The translations under genes were made by a program, and so were the position numbers. Shown here piece after piece: positions 1-10,717 of a DNA stretch of 64,000 bases. How positions within the stretch are numbered: the stretch's first letter is position 1; the number at the start of each line of letters is the position of its first letter. The DNA lies in NCBI RefSeq assembly GCF_048569485.1, contig NC_134355.1, positions 662,226,215-662,290,214 of the forward strand. Direction: 5' to 3'. The notes beneath the pieces were generated by a model. It saw nothing but the letters and a program-made list of their open reading frames with translations, was not told where the DNA came from and searched no databases. This DNA is from Anomaloglossus baeobatrachus. Lineage: Eukaryota > Chordata > Amphibia > Anura > Aromobatidae.

Positions 1-519
1 GAATAGATCCCTGTGTTTAATGACTCTATATAATATATAGGAATAGATCCCTCTGTGTATAATGACTCTATATATGTGTTTCCTTTTTGTATTGAATTAC
101 TGAAATAAATTAACTTTTTGATGATATTCTAATTTATTGAGATGCACTTGAGAATTCATGATGTGACATTAAGGCAAAATGAGGCTTTGTTCATGAAGGG
201 AATTTGTCAGCAGATGTAATCCAAGGACACCATGAGATACGAGTTTAAATACAGAATCCAGCGATGTGTCTCTTATCACATTGTGTGCTGTTGTTTACTT
301 ACTCTTATAATGATGGTTTTATCATTAGTGGATTATCACTGCCAGGACTGGAAGTCATATAACTGCTAGTCTGACCACACCTTATATGATTAGCAGCTCA
401 CTGTTACTATACAATGTACATAGAGAGTTTGGTGTGGGTAAGGTTACCTTTCTGAGATATGCTGCATCTAAACAACTCTGTGTTATAACTGCCAGTAAAC
501 TAAGTGATATATATTAGTA
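1..519. other. AT-rich intergenic sequence, no gene seen
   Basis: There is no convincing coding signal on either strand. Positions 1-75 hold two tandem copies of an approximately 41-base unit that begins GAATAGATCCCT. The rest is unstructured AT-rich sequence up to the TTAA that precedes the next element. Confidence 0.6.
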
Positions 520-523
520 TTAA

Positions 524-1784
524 CCCCTTCACGACCATGGACGGATATATCCGTCATAGAGCGTGTCCCGTTAAGCCCCGCCCCCTGCCGCGGGCAGGTG
601 GCAGCGGTCGGCACACATATCAGCTGTTTTCAACAGCTGACATGTGTGCCTGCTAGCCGCGGGTGGAATCGCTTCCACCCGCGGCCATTAACCCCTTAAA
701 TCTCGCTGCCAAAGTCTGGCAGCAAGATCTATATGCGCGCGGCCATGTTTTTTACTTACCGCCGCCCCCACCGGAAGTCACGTGCGTGATCACGTGACTA
801 TCGGTAGTTGCCATCGTAGCACAGGGTCATGTGATGACGCCTGCAGCTATGAAGTTTCACTTTCGTTTTCCCCCGGCCGCGAGCAGAGAGAAACAGAAAG
901 TGATCGTATCTGCTGTTTACAGCTGTATAGCTGTGATCAGCAGATAGATAAGAGCGATCGGATTTCTGATCGCTATGGCCCCCTAGGGGGACTAGTAAAA
1001 TAAAAAAAAAGTAAAAAATAAAAAAAAAAAACCTAAAAGTTCAAATCATCCCCCTTTCCCCCCATTGAAAATTAAAGGGTTAAAAAATAAATAAATATAC
1101 ACATATTTGGTATCGCTGCGTTCAGAAATGCCCGATCTATAAAAATATAAAATCAATTAATCTGATTGGTAAACGACGTAGTGGCAAAAAAATTCCAAAA
1201 AGACAAAATTACGTTTTTTGGTCGCCGCAAGTTTTACGCAAAATGCAATAACAGGCGATAAAAACATAGCATCTGTGCAAAAATGGTACCATTAGAAACG
1301 TCAGCTCGAGATGCAAAAAATAAGTCGTCACTGAGCCATAGATCCCAAAAAATAAGAACGCTACGTGTTTCGGAAAATGGCGCAAAATATGCTCCACTTT
1401 TATTGGACAAACTTGTGAATTTTTTTAACCCCTTAGATACAAGTAAACTTATACATGTGTAGTGTCTGCAAACTCGCACCGACCTCAGGCATCATACTCA
1501 CATATCAGTTTTACCATATAGTTAACACCGTGAATAAAACATCCCAAAAACTATTGTGCCATCACACTTTTTTTGCAATTTTTCCTCATTTGGAATTTTT
1601 TTTGCTGTTTTCCAGTACACCATATGGTAAAACTTATGGTTTCATTTAGAAGTACAACTTATCCCGCAAAAAACAAGCCCTCATATGGCAAGATTGACAG
1701 AAAAATAAAAAAGTTACGGCGCTCGGAAGAAGGGGAGCAAAAACCAAAAACACAAAAACGGAAAGTGCCCCGGGACTGAAGGGG
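524..1784. mobile_element. piggyBac-type MITE (P1)
   Basis: The element is bounded by TTAA on both sides (520-523 and 1,785-1,788), with short inverted ends CCCCTTCA at the left and TGAAGGGG at the right. TTAA target duplication with C-rich ends is the hallmark of the piggyBac superfamily. No transposase is encoded. The left third is GC-rich with self-complementary stretches and the right part is A/T-rich. The right part matches the element at about 47,990-49,226 in reverse orientation over most of its length, and the left end matches that of the element at 35,746, so these three form one family. The superfamily assignment rests on ends and target site only. Confidence 0.75.
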
Positions 1785-1788
1785 TTAA

Positions 1789-2114
1789 TGGTTGGGTGGG
1801 ATTTCCCATAGTGTGACCAGTTTTTGATAATTTACCTTAGAATTTGAAATACATTTTAGCACAAATAAATGCCATCTTAGATTTGACCTTCTGTTGTCCT
1901 CTTTATGTTGGATGGTCCTCGGAGTGTGCACAGGTTCAGGTGTGACTGCTGCTTTTATACCTCTAGAGCTATGCCTTTCATTATCAGCAATATTATGAAG
2001 GCAAGTTGACTCATACCTGCCAAGGACTTGATTGTCTCAACTTTTTGCACTTTTAGTTTGACTAGATACAATAATGTCATATCAATGAATTGTAAAACTG
2101 ATTTAAAAAACATC
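1789..2114. other. Unassigned spacer, no gene seen
   Basis: Unique-looking AT-rich sequence between two MITEs. I see no open frame of note and no repeat structure. Confidence 0.5.
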
Positions 2115-2117
2115 TTA

Positions 2118-2626
2118 GGCCCGTTTCACACGTCAGTGAAAAACAGTGACGTTTTTCACTGGCGTGTAAAACACGCACATGTCCCTGCGTGTGCCGTGAA
2201 TCTCGGCACACGTGGGTTGTCTAAGTGCAATCCGGGCTCCGTTCTCCATGGCCCGTGATTGCACTTAGAGATTCACTCACCTGCGCCCGCTCCCGCTGTC
2301 CATGGTGCTGATAGCTCCCGCGACGCAGCATCCGGCCGGCGGTGACCCCCGCAGCAGCTGCTTCCGGGTCGGCTGTGTCGCGCACGTGTTTCACGGATCA
2401 CACCACTGCATGGTCCGTGGAACATCAGTGATGCCAGAAAAAAATGGACATGTCTCCGTGCAGCAATCACGCACACGCGGGTACGCTGCACGTAGACACG
2501 TGAAGTGAAAAATCACTGACGTGTGAGCAGACCCATTCATTATAATGGGTCAGCGTATGTCAGTGATTATGGTACGTTTAAAAAAAAGCACAAACGTACC
2601 AGAATCACTGACATGTGAAAGGGGCC
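2118..2626. mobile_element. PIF/Harbinger-type MITE (H1)
   Basis: The ends are inverted repeats: GGCCCGTTTCACACGTCAGT at the left, and the right end reads ACTGACATGTGAAAGGGGCC. The flanks are TTA (2,115-2,117) and TTA (2,627-2,629). Three-base TWA duplications with GGCC-like ends fit PIF/Harbinger MITEs. The inside is GC-rich and CpG-rich and encodes nothing. It shares design, but not full sequence, with the elements at 7,938, 11,935, 14,374 and 35,628. Confidence 0.7.
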
Positions 2627-3224
2627 TTAATGAGGTTTTTCAGGATTCTCCAAAACACATATGAAATATGTATTAAAAAGAGGTGAGAGGATCAATTTAT
2701 TGAGTATGAAGTTCAAATCGAATTTCCTTAAACTTTTAGATCCATACGAATAAAAAACTTAGCATTTAAAGTTGTCCAACATAAACTCCAAAATTTTTTG
2801 TAAGCTAATATGTGCTGTATTGTCATGTAAAACACCCCTATATTACTTTTTTTTTTGTTTTCTAACTTTTGTTCCTCTTGAATTATCCCTTTATCCTCTG
2901 AAGCTCTTTGTTTACCTGCAGCTCAACCAAACATGATATTTCTGACTGCCGAACTCACGGTCACAGCTAGCACCGCCCGCCTCAGGGTCCAGCCCCGCCC
3001 CCTGCTCACTCATTGGCTGTCAGTATTCTGCCCCAGCACTGACCTCTCATTACTCCAACAAAGATGGGCACATTACTACATTATATGTGCGGTGGATGTG
3101 AGAGGATTGTGCGGTCACAGATGAGTTATCACTGCTCTGTATTTCCAATCATTGTTAGTACAGAGCAGTGATCCTGCTTCTCTCACCTGTTACAGTACAA
3201 TTCACCACACATATAATGTAGTAA

Positions 3225-3355
3225 TGTGCCCATCCCTGTCCCCATACTATAGTAATGTGCTGATCCCTGTCCCCATACTATAGTAATGTGCTGATCCCTG
3301 TCCCCATACTATAGTAATGTGCTGATCCCTGTCCCCATACTATAGTAATATAGTA
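3225..3355. repeat. Minisatellite, 31-bp unit, about four copies
   Basis: The unit contains CCCATACTATAGTAATGTGC followed by TGATCCCTGTC and is repeated in tandem from about 3,225 to 3,355. Related diverged pieces (ATAGTAATGTGCCCAT) continue to about 3,410 and again near 3,700-3,760. Confidence 0.8.
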
Positions 3356-3905
3356 ATGCAATGTGCCCATACCTGTCCTCATAATATAGTAATGTGCCCA
3401 TCCTTCTACCCATCTTATAGTACCCCGAAACAGCTGTCTGTGGATGGACCTATTCAACATCTTAACCTCTTCTACTATGCATTGCACCCACTAGCCAGTT
3501 TTCTTCTCCACACTGATGAGGGGCAAATACCCCAAAACAGCTGTCTGTGGATGGATACCATGTTTTTGTATAGGTGGTTTACTTGACTGGAGACTGCCCT
3601 TCCCGTGGTTGTCCCTTCCTGGTGAAAGACCTGGCTAGTTACCTGCCAGCGTTGAGAAACATGTGATGGTGTCTCCGTGGCATTCTTGTTTAGCATCTTA
3701 TAGTAATGTCCCCATCTTATAGTAATGTGCCCTTTCCTTCTGTCCATCCTGTAGTAATGGCTCACAGACACAAAAAAACAAATACAAATCCCCCTCACCT
3801 CTCCTCGTTCTCTCGGTGCCCTGTGTCCTGCCTCTTATGGCCTCTGCAGGGGGCTGTGTAGTCAGTGCTGTATATCAGATGTCAGATCCCCAGGCACTGT
3901 GCAGG

Positions 3906-4896
3906 TGTCGTGGGCGGAGGAGGGGACGCTGCGCTCTCCCACTGCTCGGGTCCGGCTGCTGCTGCCGTTTTTCGATGGCTCGAGCGATGGGCCGGATCCC
4001 GGGGACTCGAGCGGCGCTACTCGCCCGTGAGTGAAAAGGGGTGGTTTGGTTTTGGGGATATTGTCCGTGACGCCACCCACGGTTGTGGTGATTGTGTGGA
4101 CACCACCGCTGCTCTAGATGGGGATCCCGGGAGCGGTGACAGGGAGCAGCTTTGGTTGTTAATCCTCCCCTCCGTGGGTAGGGGGTTGGTTGTCCCGGGG
4201 CCCGGTGATGGGGTAGGGATGGATGACAGGCGGGTTCCCACCGGTAACCCGCTCCCCGGCTTGGATATGGGCCGGTGAAGCCCCTTTTGCCTGCAGGCGC
4301 TGGCCCTGAGAAACGGTTGCCTTGGCGGTGGCGGTGTCTCTCTCACTAGGTTGGACTGTTGCCTTCTGTCGGGACTTGACTGTTTGGAAACCAAGAAGGT
4401 CCCCTTCATTAACGGATTCGGCAAATTCATGGCGACTCCTAGCCTTGCCGGGGTCCGAAAGGCCCCTGCCACTGGTGCTGGCTTCTCTTTGTGTACCGGT
4501 CCGGTACCGCCGGGCCACCACCCGTCCACGGTCCTTACGGTAGACTCCAATCGGCCACTCCTGCAGACGGTCACCACCGTCTGCCAACCTTGCTGATCCG
4601 TCTGGGCCACACACCCGGACCAACTTCAGGCTGTTTTGCTGTCACTTTTCTCTTTCCACTTTTACTACTCCAACTACTCTCTTTCCTTTCCAAACTCTAT
4701 CTGCCTGGTCTCCCGCCTCCAGGACTGTGAACTCCTCGGTGGGCGGGACCACCTGCCTGGCCCACCCCCCTGGTGTGAACATCAGCCTCTGGAGGAGGGC
4801 AACAAGGGTTTTGTGTCTGACCTTGATGTGCCTGCTGGGAGTGTGGGGTGTTGTGGTGTTGTGCTCTGTGGCCCCTGGCTTGTCCAGGGCGCCACA
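3906..4896 (-). mobile_element. Solo LTR of a Ty3/gypsy element (same family as 53,716-54,924)
   Basis: The 991-bp segment aligns along its length with the LTR at 53,716-54,924: both begin TGTCG(T/C)GGGCGGAGGAGGGG and end in a CAGGGCG(C/T)CACA-type terminus on the plus strand. The flanks repeat CAGG (3,902-3,905 and 4,897-4,900), which fits a target duplication of four or five bases. No internal sequence is attached, so this is a solo LTR, a fossil left by recombination between LTRs. Orientation is taken from the related element. Confidence 0.8.
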
Positions 4897-5345
4897 CAGG
4901 GATGCCTTTGTATGAAGCTTCTCCTGTAATCAGCTGCTGCCTCTGATTGGCCGGCGGCTGATCATCACTGTACACAGAGGCTCTGCAGGTCGTCGTGGAA
5001 TCTGGCATCTGATATACAGTGCTGACTGCACGGGCTCCCAGCACAGGCCGCATTCAGCAGGGGGGCCATTTGCCTGCGCACTGCCAGCAGCATGATTGCT
5101 GCATGCAGCATACAGGCAGTGAGACCCCTGCACTACGGAATGTGTGGGAGGGTGCAGGGAAGGGGGGCGGGGACACCACGCACTGTACCTATCCAGCAGG
5201 GTGGGTACATGACGGCGCATAAGCTCCTGCACTTGTCGTCGTGACATCACAGGAAGCAGCAAAATCACGGCAGGAGTGTTCACATGACCACTTTGAGCTG
5301 GGGGAGAGGGGCTGACAGCAGAGCAGGTAAGTAGTCATTATCTAC

Positions 5346-5599
5346 TTACCTGCCCCAATGTAGCCCAATAGGGTAATAACAAGAAAAATTCAAAATAAGC
5401 CGGATAACTCCTATAACATTTAATTCTTCAGGATTGCAAAAAGACAAAAATGCTGGCACCAATTCACACACTGTTAAAGATACAATGAGCAATCTAATGA
5501 TAAAAAAATGTGTAAAAGAACTGAGGGTCCTCAGTGGTTGATATTTTATTATGGCTAACTGAAAGGATGGTAATAATAGCAAGCTTTCGAGACTACTTA
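5346..5599. repeat. Fragment of a dispersed repeat next to a Tc1 end
   Basis: The stretch at about 5,520-5,597 (TCAGTGGTTGATATTTTATT ... AGCAAGCTTTCGAGACTAC) resembles a sequence I remember as recurrent in amphibian and fish genomes. I cannot name its family. No gene is seen. Confidence 0.35.
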
Positions 5600-6702
5600 C
5601 AGTCATATGAAAGAGTTTGGGCACCCCTATTAATGTTAACCTTTTTTCTTTATAACAAATTGGGTTTTTGCAACAGCTATTTCAGTTTCATATATCTAAT
5701 AACTGATGGACTGAGTAATATTTCTTGATTGAAATGAGGTTTATTGCACTAACAGAAAATGTGCAATCCACATTTAAACAAAATTTGACCAGTCCGTATG
5801 GGCACCCTTATCAATTTCTTGATTTGAACGCTCCTAACTACTTTTTACTGACTTACTAAAGCACTAAATTGGTTTTGTAACCTCATTGAGCTTTGAACTT
5901 CATAGGCAGGTGTATCCAATCATGAGAAAAGGTATTTAAGGTGGCCACTTGCAAGTTGTTCTCCTGTTTGAATCTCCTATGAAGAGTGGCATCATGGCCT
6001 CCTCAAAACAACTCTCAAATGATCTGAAAACAAAGATTATTCAACATAGTTGTTCAGGGGAAGGATACAAAAAGTTGTCTTGTTTCCACTGTGAGGAACA
6101 TAGTAAGGAAATGGAAGAACACAGGTACAGTTCTTGTTAAGCCCAGAAGTGGCAGGCCAAGAAAAAAATCAGAGAGGCAGAGAAGAATGGTGAGAACAGT
6201 CAAGGACAATCCACAGACCACCTCCAAAGACCTGCAGCATCATCTTGCTGCAGATGGTGTCAATGTGCATTGGTCAACAATACAGCTCACTTTGCACAAG
6301 GAGAAGCTGTATGGGAGAGTGATGCGAAAGAAGCTGTTTCTGCAAGCACGCTACAAACAGAATAGCTTGAGGTATGCAAAAGCACATTTGGACAAGCCAG
6401 TTACATTTTGGAAGAAGGTCCTGTGGACTGATGAAACAAAGATTGAGTTGTTTGGTCATACAAAAAGTCGTTATGCATGGAGGCAAAAAAACACGGCATT
6501 CCAAGAAAAGCACTTGCTATCCACAGTAAAATTTGGTGGAGGTTCCATCATGCTTTGGGGCTGTGTGGCCAATGCCGGCATCGGGAATCTTGTTTAAGTT
6601 GAGGCTTGCATGGATTCAACTCGGTATCAGCAGATTCTTGACAATAATGTGCAAGAATCAGTGACGAAGTTGAAGTTACGCAGGGGATGGATATTTCAGC
6701 AA
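5600..6702 (+). mobile_element. Tc1/mariner element, 3'-truncated
   Basis: The left inverted end starts at 5,600 (CAGTCATATGAAAGAGTTTG), directly after a TA at 5,598-5,599. A broken Tc1 transposase follows. The matching right end was not found: similarity to transposase stops near 6,702, in the middle of the catalytic domain, and AT-rich unrelated sequence follows. The element is therefore dead and cannot supply both ends. Confidence 0.8.
5994..6702 (+). pseudogene. Tc1-type transposase remnant
   Basis: The start at 5,994 (MASSKQLSNDLKTK) opens the N-terminal helix-turn-helix region. After a frameshift near 6,080 the protein continues in the frame read at 6,091-6,597. There I see the basic linker GRPRKKSERQRR, the second DNA-binding half, and the first catalytic motif VLWTDETKIELFG. 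A stop lies at about 6,595. A further piece (DSTRYQQILDNNVQESVTKL) runs to WIFQQ, where homology ends just before the expected second catalytic Asp. Tc1 transposases are about 340 residues and cut and paste DNA at TA. This copy lacks the second Asp and the Glu of the DDE triad. Confidence 0.8.
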
Positions 6703-7937
6703 GAAATTTTTGGGAGGAAAAGTGCATTTTATAATCCGAAAAATATGGTATATAGGTTTTTTTTCATGTTTTATTACTTTTACACCATAAAAACAATTTT
6801 AAAGAAAAAATAATTGTTTTCGCATTGTTGTATTCTGAGAACTATAAATTTTTAAGTTTTCCACTGACGGAGAAATGTGTCAGTTTGTTTTTTGGGAAAC
6901 AAGATGACATTTTCAGCTGAACCATTTTTATTTACATACGACTGTTTAAATGGATTTTATTCTTCTCTTTTTGCGGTATGATGAAAAAGCATAGTGCTTT
7001 TGCTACATTTTTTTTATTAATTCTTTTATGAAGATTTTTATTAGTATGATCAGGACACAGCCAGACCAAATATGTGCTTTTTTTTAAAAAAAAATTACAT
7101 GTCCCTTTATGGGACATTAACTTTTAGCGCTCTGATTACTCATATAATACACTGCAATGCACAAGCATTGCAGTGTATTATATCTCAGTGCTGATAGTTT
7201 ACCTCTCACCCCATGCATCTGGCATGGTATGCAATGCTTTCCATATCTGAGTGACCCGGGGGTCATCATGGCAGCAAACGAGTCCTCATGATCGTGTCAC
7301 TGGGGTTCTAATCGCTTGGGATATGAACATGCTCCTCCTCCAGTCACCTAAATGCTGCTATCGATATTGATCACAGCATTTAGGGGGTTAAACTGCTCAT
7401 AAGAGTGTGGGCATCACTCCTAGCAGTAAGAGCTACTGTAGGTCTTGGCTTTAAGATAAGTCAGAGATCCAGCAGCGATCAAGCACAGCTGATGTGTGCG
7501 CAAAATCGAGAGGATGTACGGGATCCTTGCTCATTAAGGCACTGACAGCCAGGATGTTCCCAGTATGTCCAGGATGTTCCCAGTATGTCCAATGGCACAA
7601 GAATATGTTACAAAATAAAAAAAAAGACTAATTTTATAAATGTAACAACCCTACACACCAAGTTTGCTATTGCAGTTTGACAGCATGCAGAATCAGAGTT
7701 TTAAAACGATGGAACTACATACGTAGGATATTAACTGTATACAAAAATATAATATATCAGTTTTAATCAAAACTATTTGGTTCATTTTTCTAGGCAATTT
7801 CATATTAAAATATTAGAAAACAAAAGGTGGACCCACTCTATAGTATATGAGCAAACTTTTCCCGGTAAAGCTTAACAATAGAAGTCAAAAATAGTGAGCA
7901 GAAGAAATACATAAGAAAAGGAACTCTTTAATTTTTA
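6703..7937. other. AT-rich intergenic sequence with a perfect hairpin
   Basis: No coding sequence is supported. The notable structures are a perfect 19-bp inverted repeat at 7,142-7,183 (listed separately) and a 20-bp unit AGGATGTTCCCAGTATGTCC duplicated in tandem at 7,551-7,590. The GC-richer part from 7,130 to 7,560 looks like the remains of a MITE, but I could not find its ends. Confidence 0.5.
7142..7183. repeat. Perfect 19-bp inverted repeat, 4-nt loop
   Basis: The left arm is ATATAATACACTGCAATGC (7,142-7,160), the loop is ACAA, and the right arm is its exact reverse complement (7,165-7,183). This is probably the centre of a palindromic MITE rather than a functional RNA. Confidence 0.8.
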
Positions 7938-8507
7938 GGGGTACTTTGCACGTTGCGACATCACTAGCATCGGCTAGCGATGCCGAGCGCGATAGTACCC
8001 GCCCCGTCGCACATGCGATATCTTGTGACAGCTGCCGTAGCGAACATTATCGCTACGGCAGATTCTCACGCACTTACCTGCCCTGCAACGTCGCTCTGGA
8101 CGACGACCCGCCTCCTTCTTAAGAGGGCGGGTCGTGCGGCGTCACACGGCAGCCGTCCAATAGAAGCGGAGGGGCGGAGATGAGCGGGACGTAAACATCG
8201 TGCCCACCTCCTCCCTTCCGCATAGCCGGTGGAGGCAGGTAAGGAGATGTTCCTCGCTCCTGCGGCTTCACACACAGCGATGTGTGCTGCCGCAGGAATG
8301 AGGAACGACATCGTATCTCCTATTAGTGCGACATTATGAAAATGTCCAACGCTACACAGATCACCGATTTTCAATGCTTTTGCGATCGTTTATCGGTGCT
8401 TCTAGGCTTTACACGTTGCGACGTCATTACCAGCGCTGGATGTGCGTCACTTTCGATTTGACCCCGACAATATCATAGTAGCGATGTCGCAACGTGCAAA
8501 GTACCCC
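7938..8507. mobile_element. PIF/Harbinger-type MITE (H2)
   Basis: The left end GGGGTACTTTGCACGTTGCG is matched by the inverted right end (CGCAACGTGCAAAGTACCCC). The flanks are TTA on both sides (7,935-7,937 and 8,508-8,510). The interior is CpG-rich, contains sub-palindromes such as GCTACGGCAG and TAGCGATG, and encodes nothing. Confidence 0.8.
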
Positions 8508-8510
8508 TTA

Positions 8511-8855
8511 GTCCATATTGGAAAACCTCTTTTAAATTGACTATACAGTGTTATAGGGAACATAGCCCATATACAAACCATACTAGCACTGTTGCCTACA
8601 GCACTCAATAGCCTATTTAAAATGCATTTTGGGAGTAATTGACTCCATTTAAAGTTTAGCCATCATTATAATTCTTATTTTACAAATCAATAGTGCACAT
8701 GAAAGAAAGAAACTTTGGAATATATCTTATTAGAGAAATCTTTCTTTACCAGGACTGATCATTCATTTGTAAAATTTTCTATTCATGGGTATAATTTGTG
8801 TTTATTGTACACAGATTTTCCAGTTACTGAGATAGAATATTACAGTTGGTGCCCA
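8511..8855. other. Spacer, no gene seen
   Basis: AT-rich sequence with no repeat end, no splice-flanked frame and no recognisable element. Confidence 0.5.
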
Positions 8856-8856
8856 T

Positions 8857-8990
8857 AATAATAATAATTAATAATTTTATTCATTTATAAATATTCAATA
8901 CTGTCCCCATTGGGGCTCACAATCTAGAGTCCCTATCTATATGTCGTTGGAGTGTGGGAGGAAACCGAAGTACCCAGAGGAAACCCATAA
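8857..8990 (-). repeat. SINE-like repeat with (AAT)n end
   Basis: An (ATA)n run is followed by CTGTCCCCATTGGGGCTCAC and then GGAGTGTGGGAGGAAACC. I recognise this core as a dispersed vertebrate repeat, but I cannot assign it to a named family. Shorter copies with the same (AAT)n-side arrangement lie at about 11,401-11,463 and 25,849-25,980. If it is retroposed, the trinucleotide run would be the 3' tail of a minus-strand copy. Confidence 0.5.
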
Positions 8991-10290
8991 AGTTGTACTT
9001 AGAGAGGAAGAGGAGGAGAAAGGAGGAACTAGATGCAAAGCTCCTCCTTCCTCCCCTCTACTGTTGTGCGATGTTCTTCTTTGCACTAGCTCGGTGTCAT
9101 GGTGGCGTCAGACTCTGTTTGCACTGAAGAGTCCGACACGCTGCCTGGGATTCTTTAGTTGCACAGCCTACCATGGACTTGGATGGTTCTGGCTTCACTG
9201 CTCATGAGCACAGTGGGAGTTAATGTCTGCTGGCCTGTGATCAGCTGCTGGGAGGTCTTCTGGCTGCTGATCACCACCTCCAGCCTTTATAAGGTTCTGG
9301 ATTCTGGGGCTGTTTCCTGAATATAGCTCTTTGCTTCCTTGTTCTAGGAGTTATCCTGTGTATGATGATCTTCAAGTTGTGATACTGAATGGTGTGTGAG
9401 TTCTCCAGTAGTGTTATTATTTCCTACCCCTTTTTTCATTACGCCCCAGTTCACATTTTGTCCCTCCTTTGTGTTTGAGTGCCTTCTGTAAGAGTTTTCG
9501 TTTGCTCTTGTCTGTAATTATATGTGGGGTTTTGGTGACTGGGTGTCCAGCCCTCTTCCTGGCTGAGGGGAAGTAGTATCAGGGCTTGGAGACAGGAGAC
9601 AGGGCTATGTTAGAGGCTCAAACCTTGCTACCATCAAGTCTATTATCGAGATAAGAGACAGAGCAGGGGCCCCAGTCTTGGGGTCAGCCTTGAAGACCCT
9701 GTTCCATCTGTACTCCCCTGTGATATTTACATAAAATATTATCAGTACTATAATCTTTTATCTGAGGTATGTAAAGGTCTGAATTCACTGAAGACAGATT
9801 TTTCCGGTCAATTGAGAATTTTGAGAATAAATTATCAGTCTTGGTGGCGAAAAAAATTATTTCTCTGACAAGATATATTACAAGGATCCTTATTTTGGTA
9901 TACTTAATTCCCAGATCAACACTGCTCCTGTAACATTGATGCTCCTATTGCTGGCAGTCACATGACACTGCTGTCACTTGATCGCTGCAGCAAATCAGCA
10001 ACCACTGGTCAGCTGCTGTCCTCAAAATTGATTAGATGGAGCAGCTCAAATAGAAGTATAAAGGCTGAAGTTAATCAGAGCGCTGCTGATTGGCTACAGC
10101 ACTCATGTGATATTACACTGCAACACAACTCCCAAGAATCACATTGCTAGCATCAAAAGAATGGTTCAGGTTTGAGAATTAAATTTGTGGCTTTCTTATG
10201 TTATGTGGGGCAAGAAAAGGTTGTTAACCCCTTTAATTCTACTTTGTAAGTTCAAAACCTGGCAAAACTAAATACCCATTTGTGCTGGGC
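8991..10290. other. Unassigned sequence, possible old LTR-like segment
   Basis: The sequence from about 9,000 to 9,720 is GC-richer than its surroundings and has a TATA-like TTTATAAG at 9,286-9,293. It has the look of a promoter-bearing repeat, but I find no direct repeat or terminal structure to prove this. From 9,730 to 10,290 I see nothing that I can assign. Confidence 0.25.
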
Positions 10291-10717
10291 ACACTCGCAG
10301 AAAACTGGTATCGGCGGGTCCCGGCTAATCTTAAAAAAAACCCAGTTCAAGTTCGGAATCCGGTACCCATATAAGTCTATGGGAAACAGAATCCGGTGAT
10401 TAAAAATGGTGGTGGAAGGGAGGGAGGTAGGAACGCATGCGGTGTACTCACCGAAGCACCATGTCACGGCTGCAATCTGCTTCCAAGTCGCGCATTCATT
10501 TCTGGAGCTGAATGCTTCTACTCTGTGTGCAGAATCATTAGGCAAAATACTCATTTTGATCACATGATAAGTTTATACATGTTGTCCTACTCCAAGCTGT
10601 TTAGGCTTGAGAGCCAACTACCAATTAAGTAAACCAGGTGTTTTGCATCTCTGTAATGAGGAGGGGTGTGGTGTAATGACATCAACACCCTATGGCAACT
10701 TCCTTTCCTTTGGCAAA

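Larger units (their letters stand above)
2931..5300. repeat. GC-rich fold-back region carrying a minisatellite and a solo LTR
   Basis: A stretch around 3,860-3,890 (CAGTGCTGTATATCAGATG) recurs inverted at about 5,003-5,035, so sequence on the two sides of the solo LTR can pair. The motif ACAGCTGTCTGTGGATGGA occurs twice, near 3,430 and 3,537, both times after a CCCC(G/A)AAAC run. Splice-like or coding structure is not visible. I read this as an older palindromic element that was later split by the LTR element. Its outer limits are uncertain. Confidence 0.4.

Noticed and set aside
3225-3355. CRISPR-like regularly spaced repeat
   Set aside because: The units are directly tandem with no unique spacers. 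This is a minisatellite in a vertebrate genome.
3862-4623. Overlapping open frames of 130-200 codons
   Set aside because: They all fall inside the GC-rich solo LTR, occur on both strands, and match no domain.
7142-7183. Pre-miRNA
   Set aside because: The perfect 19-bp stem with a 4-base loop is shorter than a usual pre-miRNA, and the loop is too small. A MITE centre fits better.
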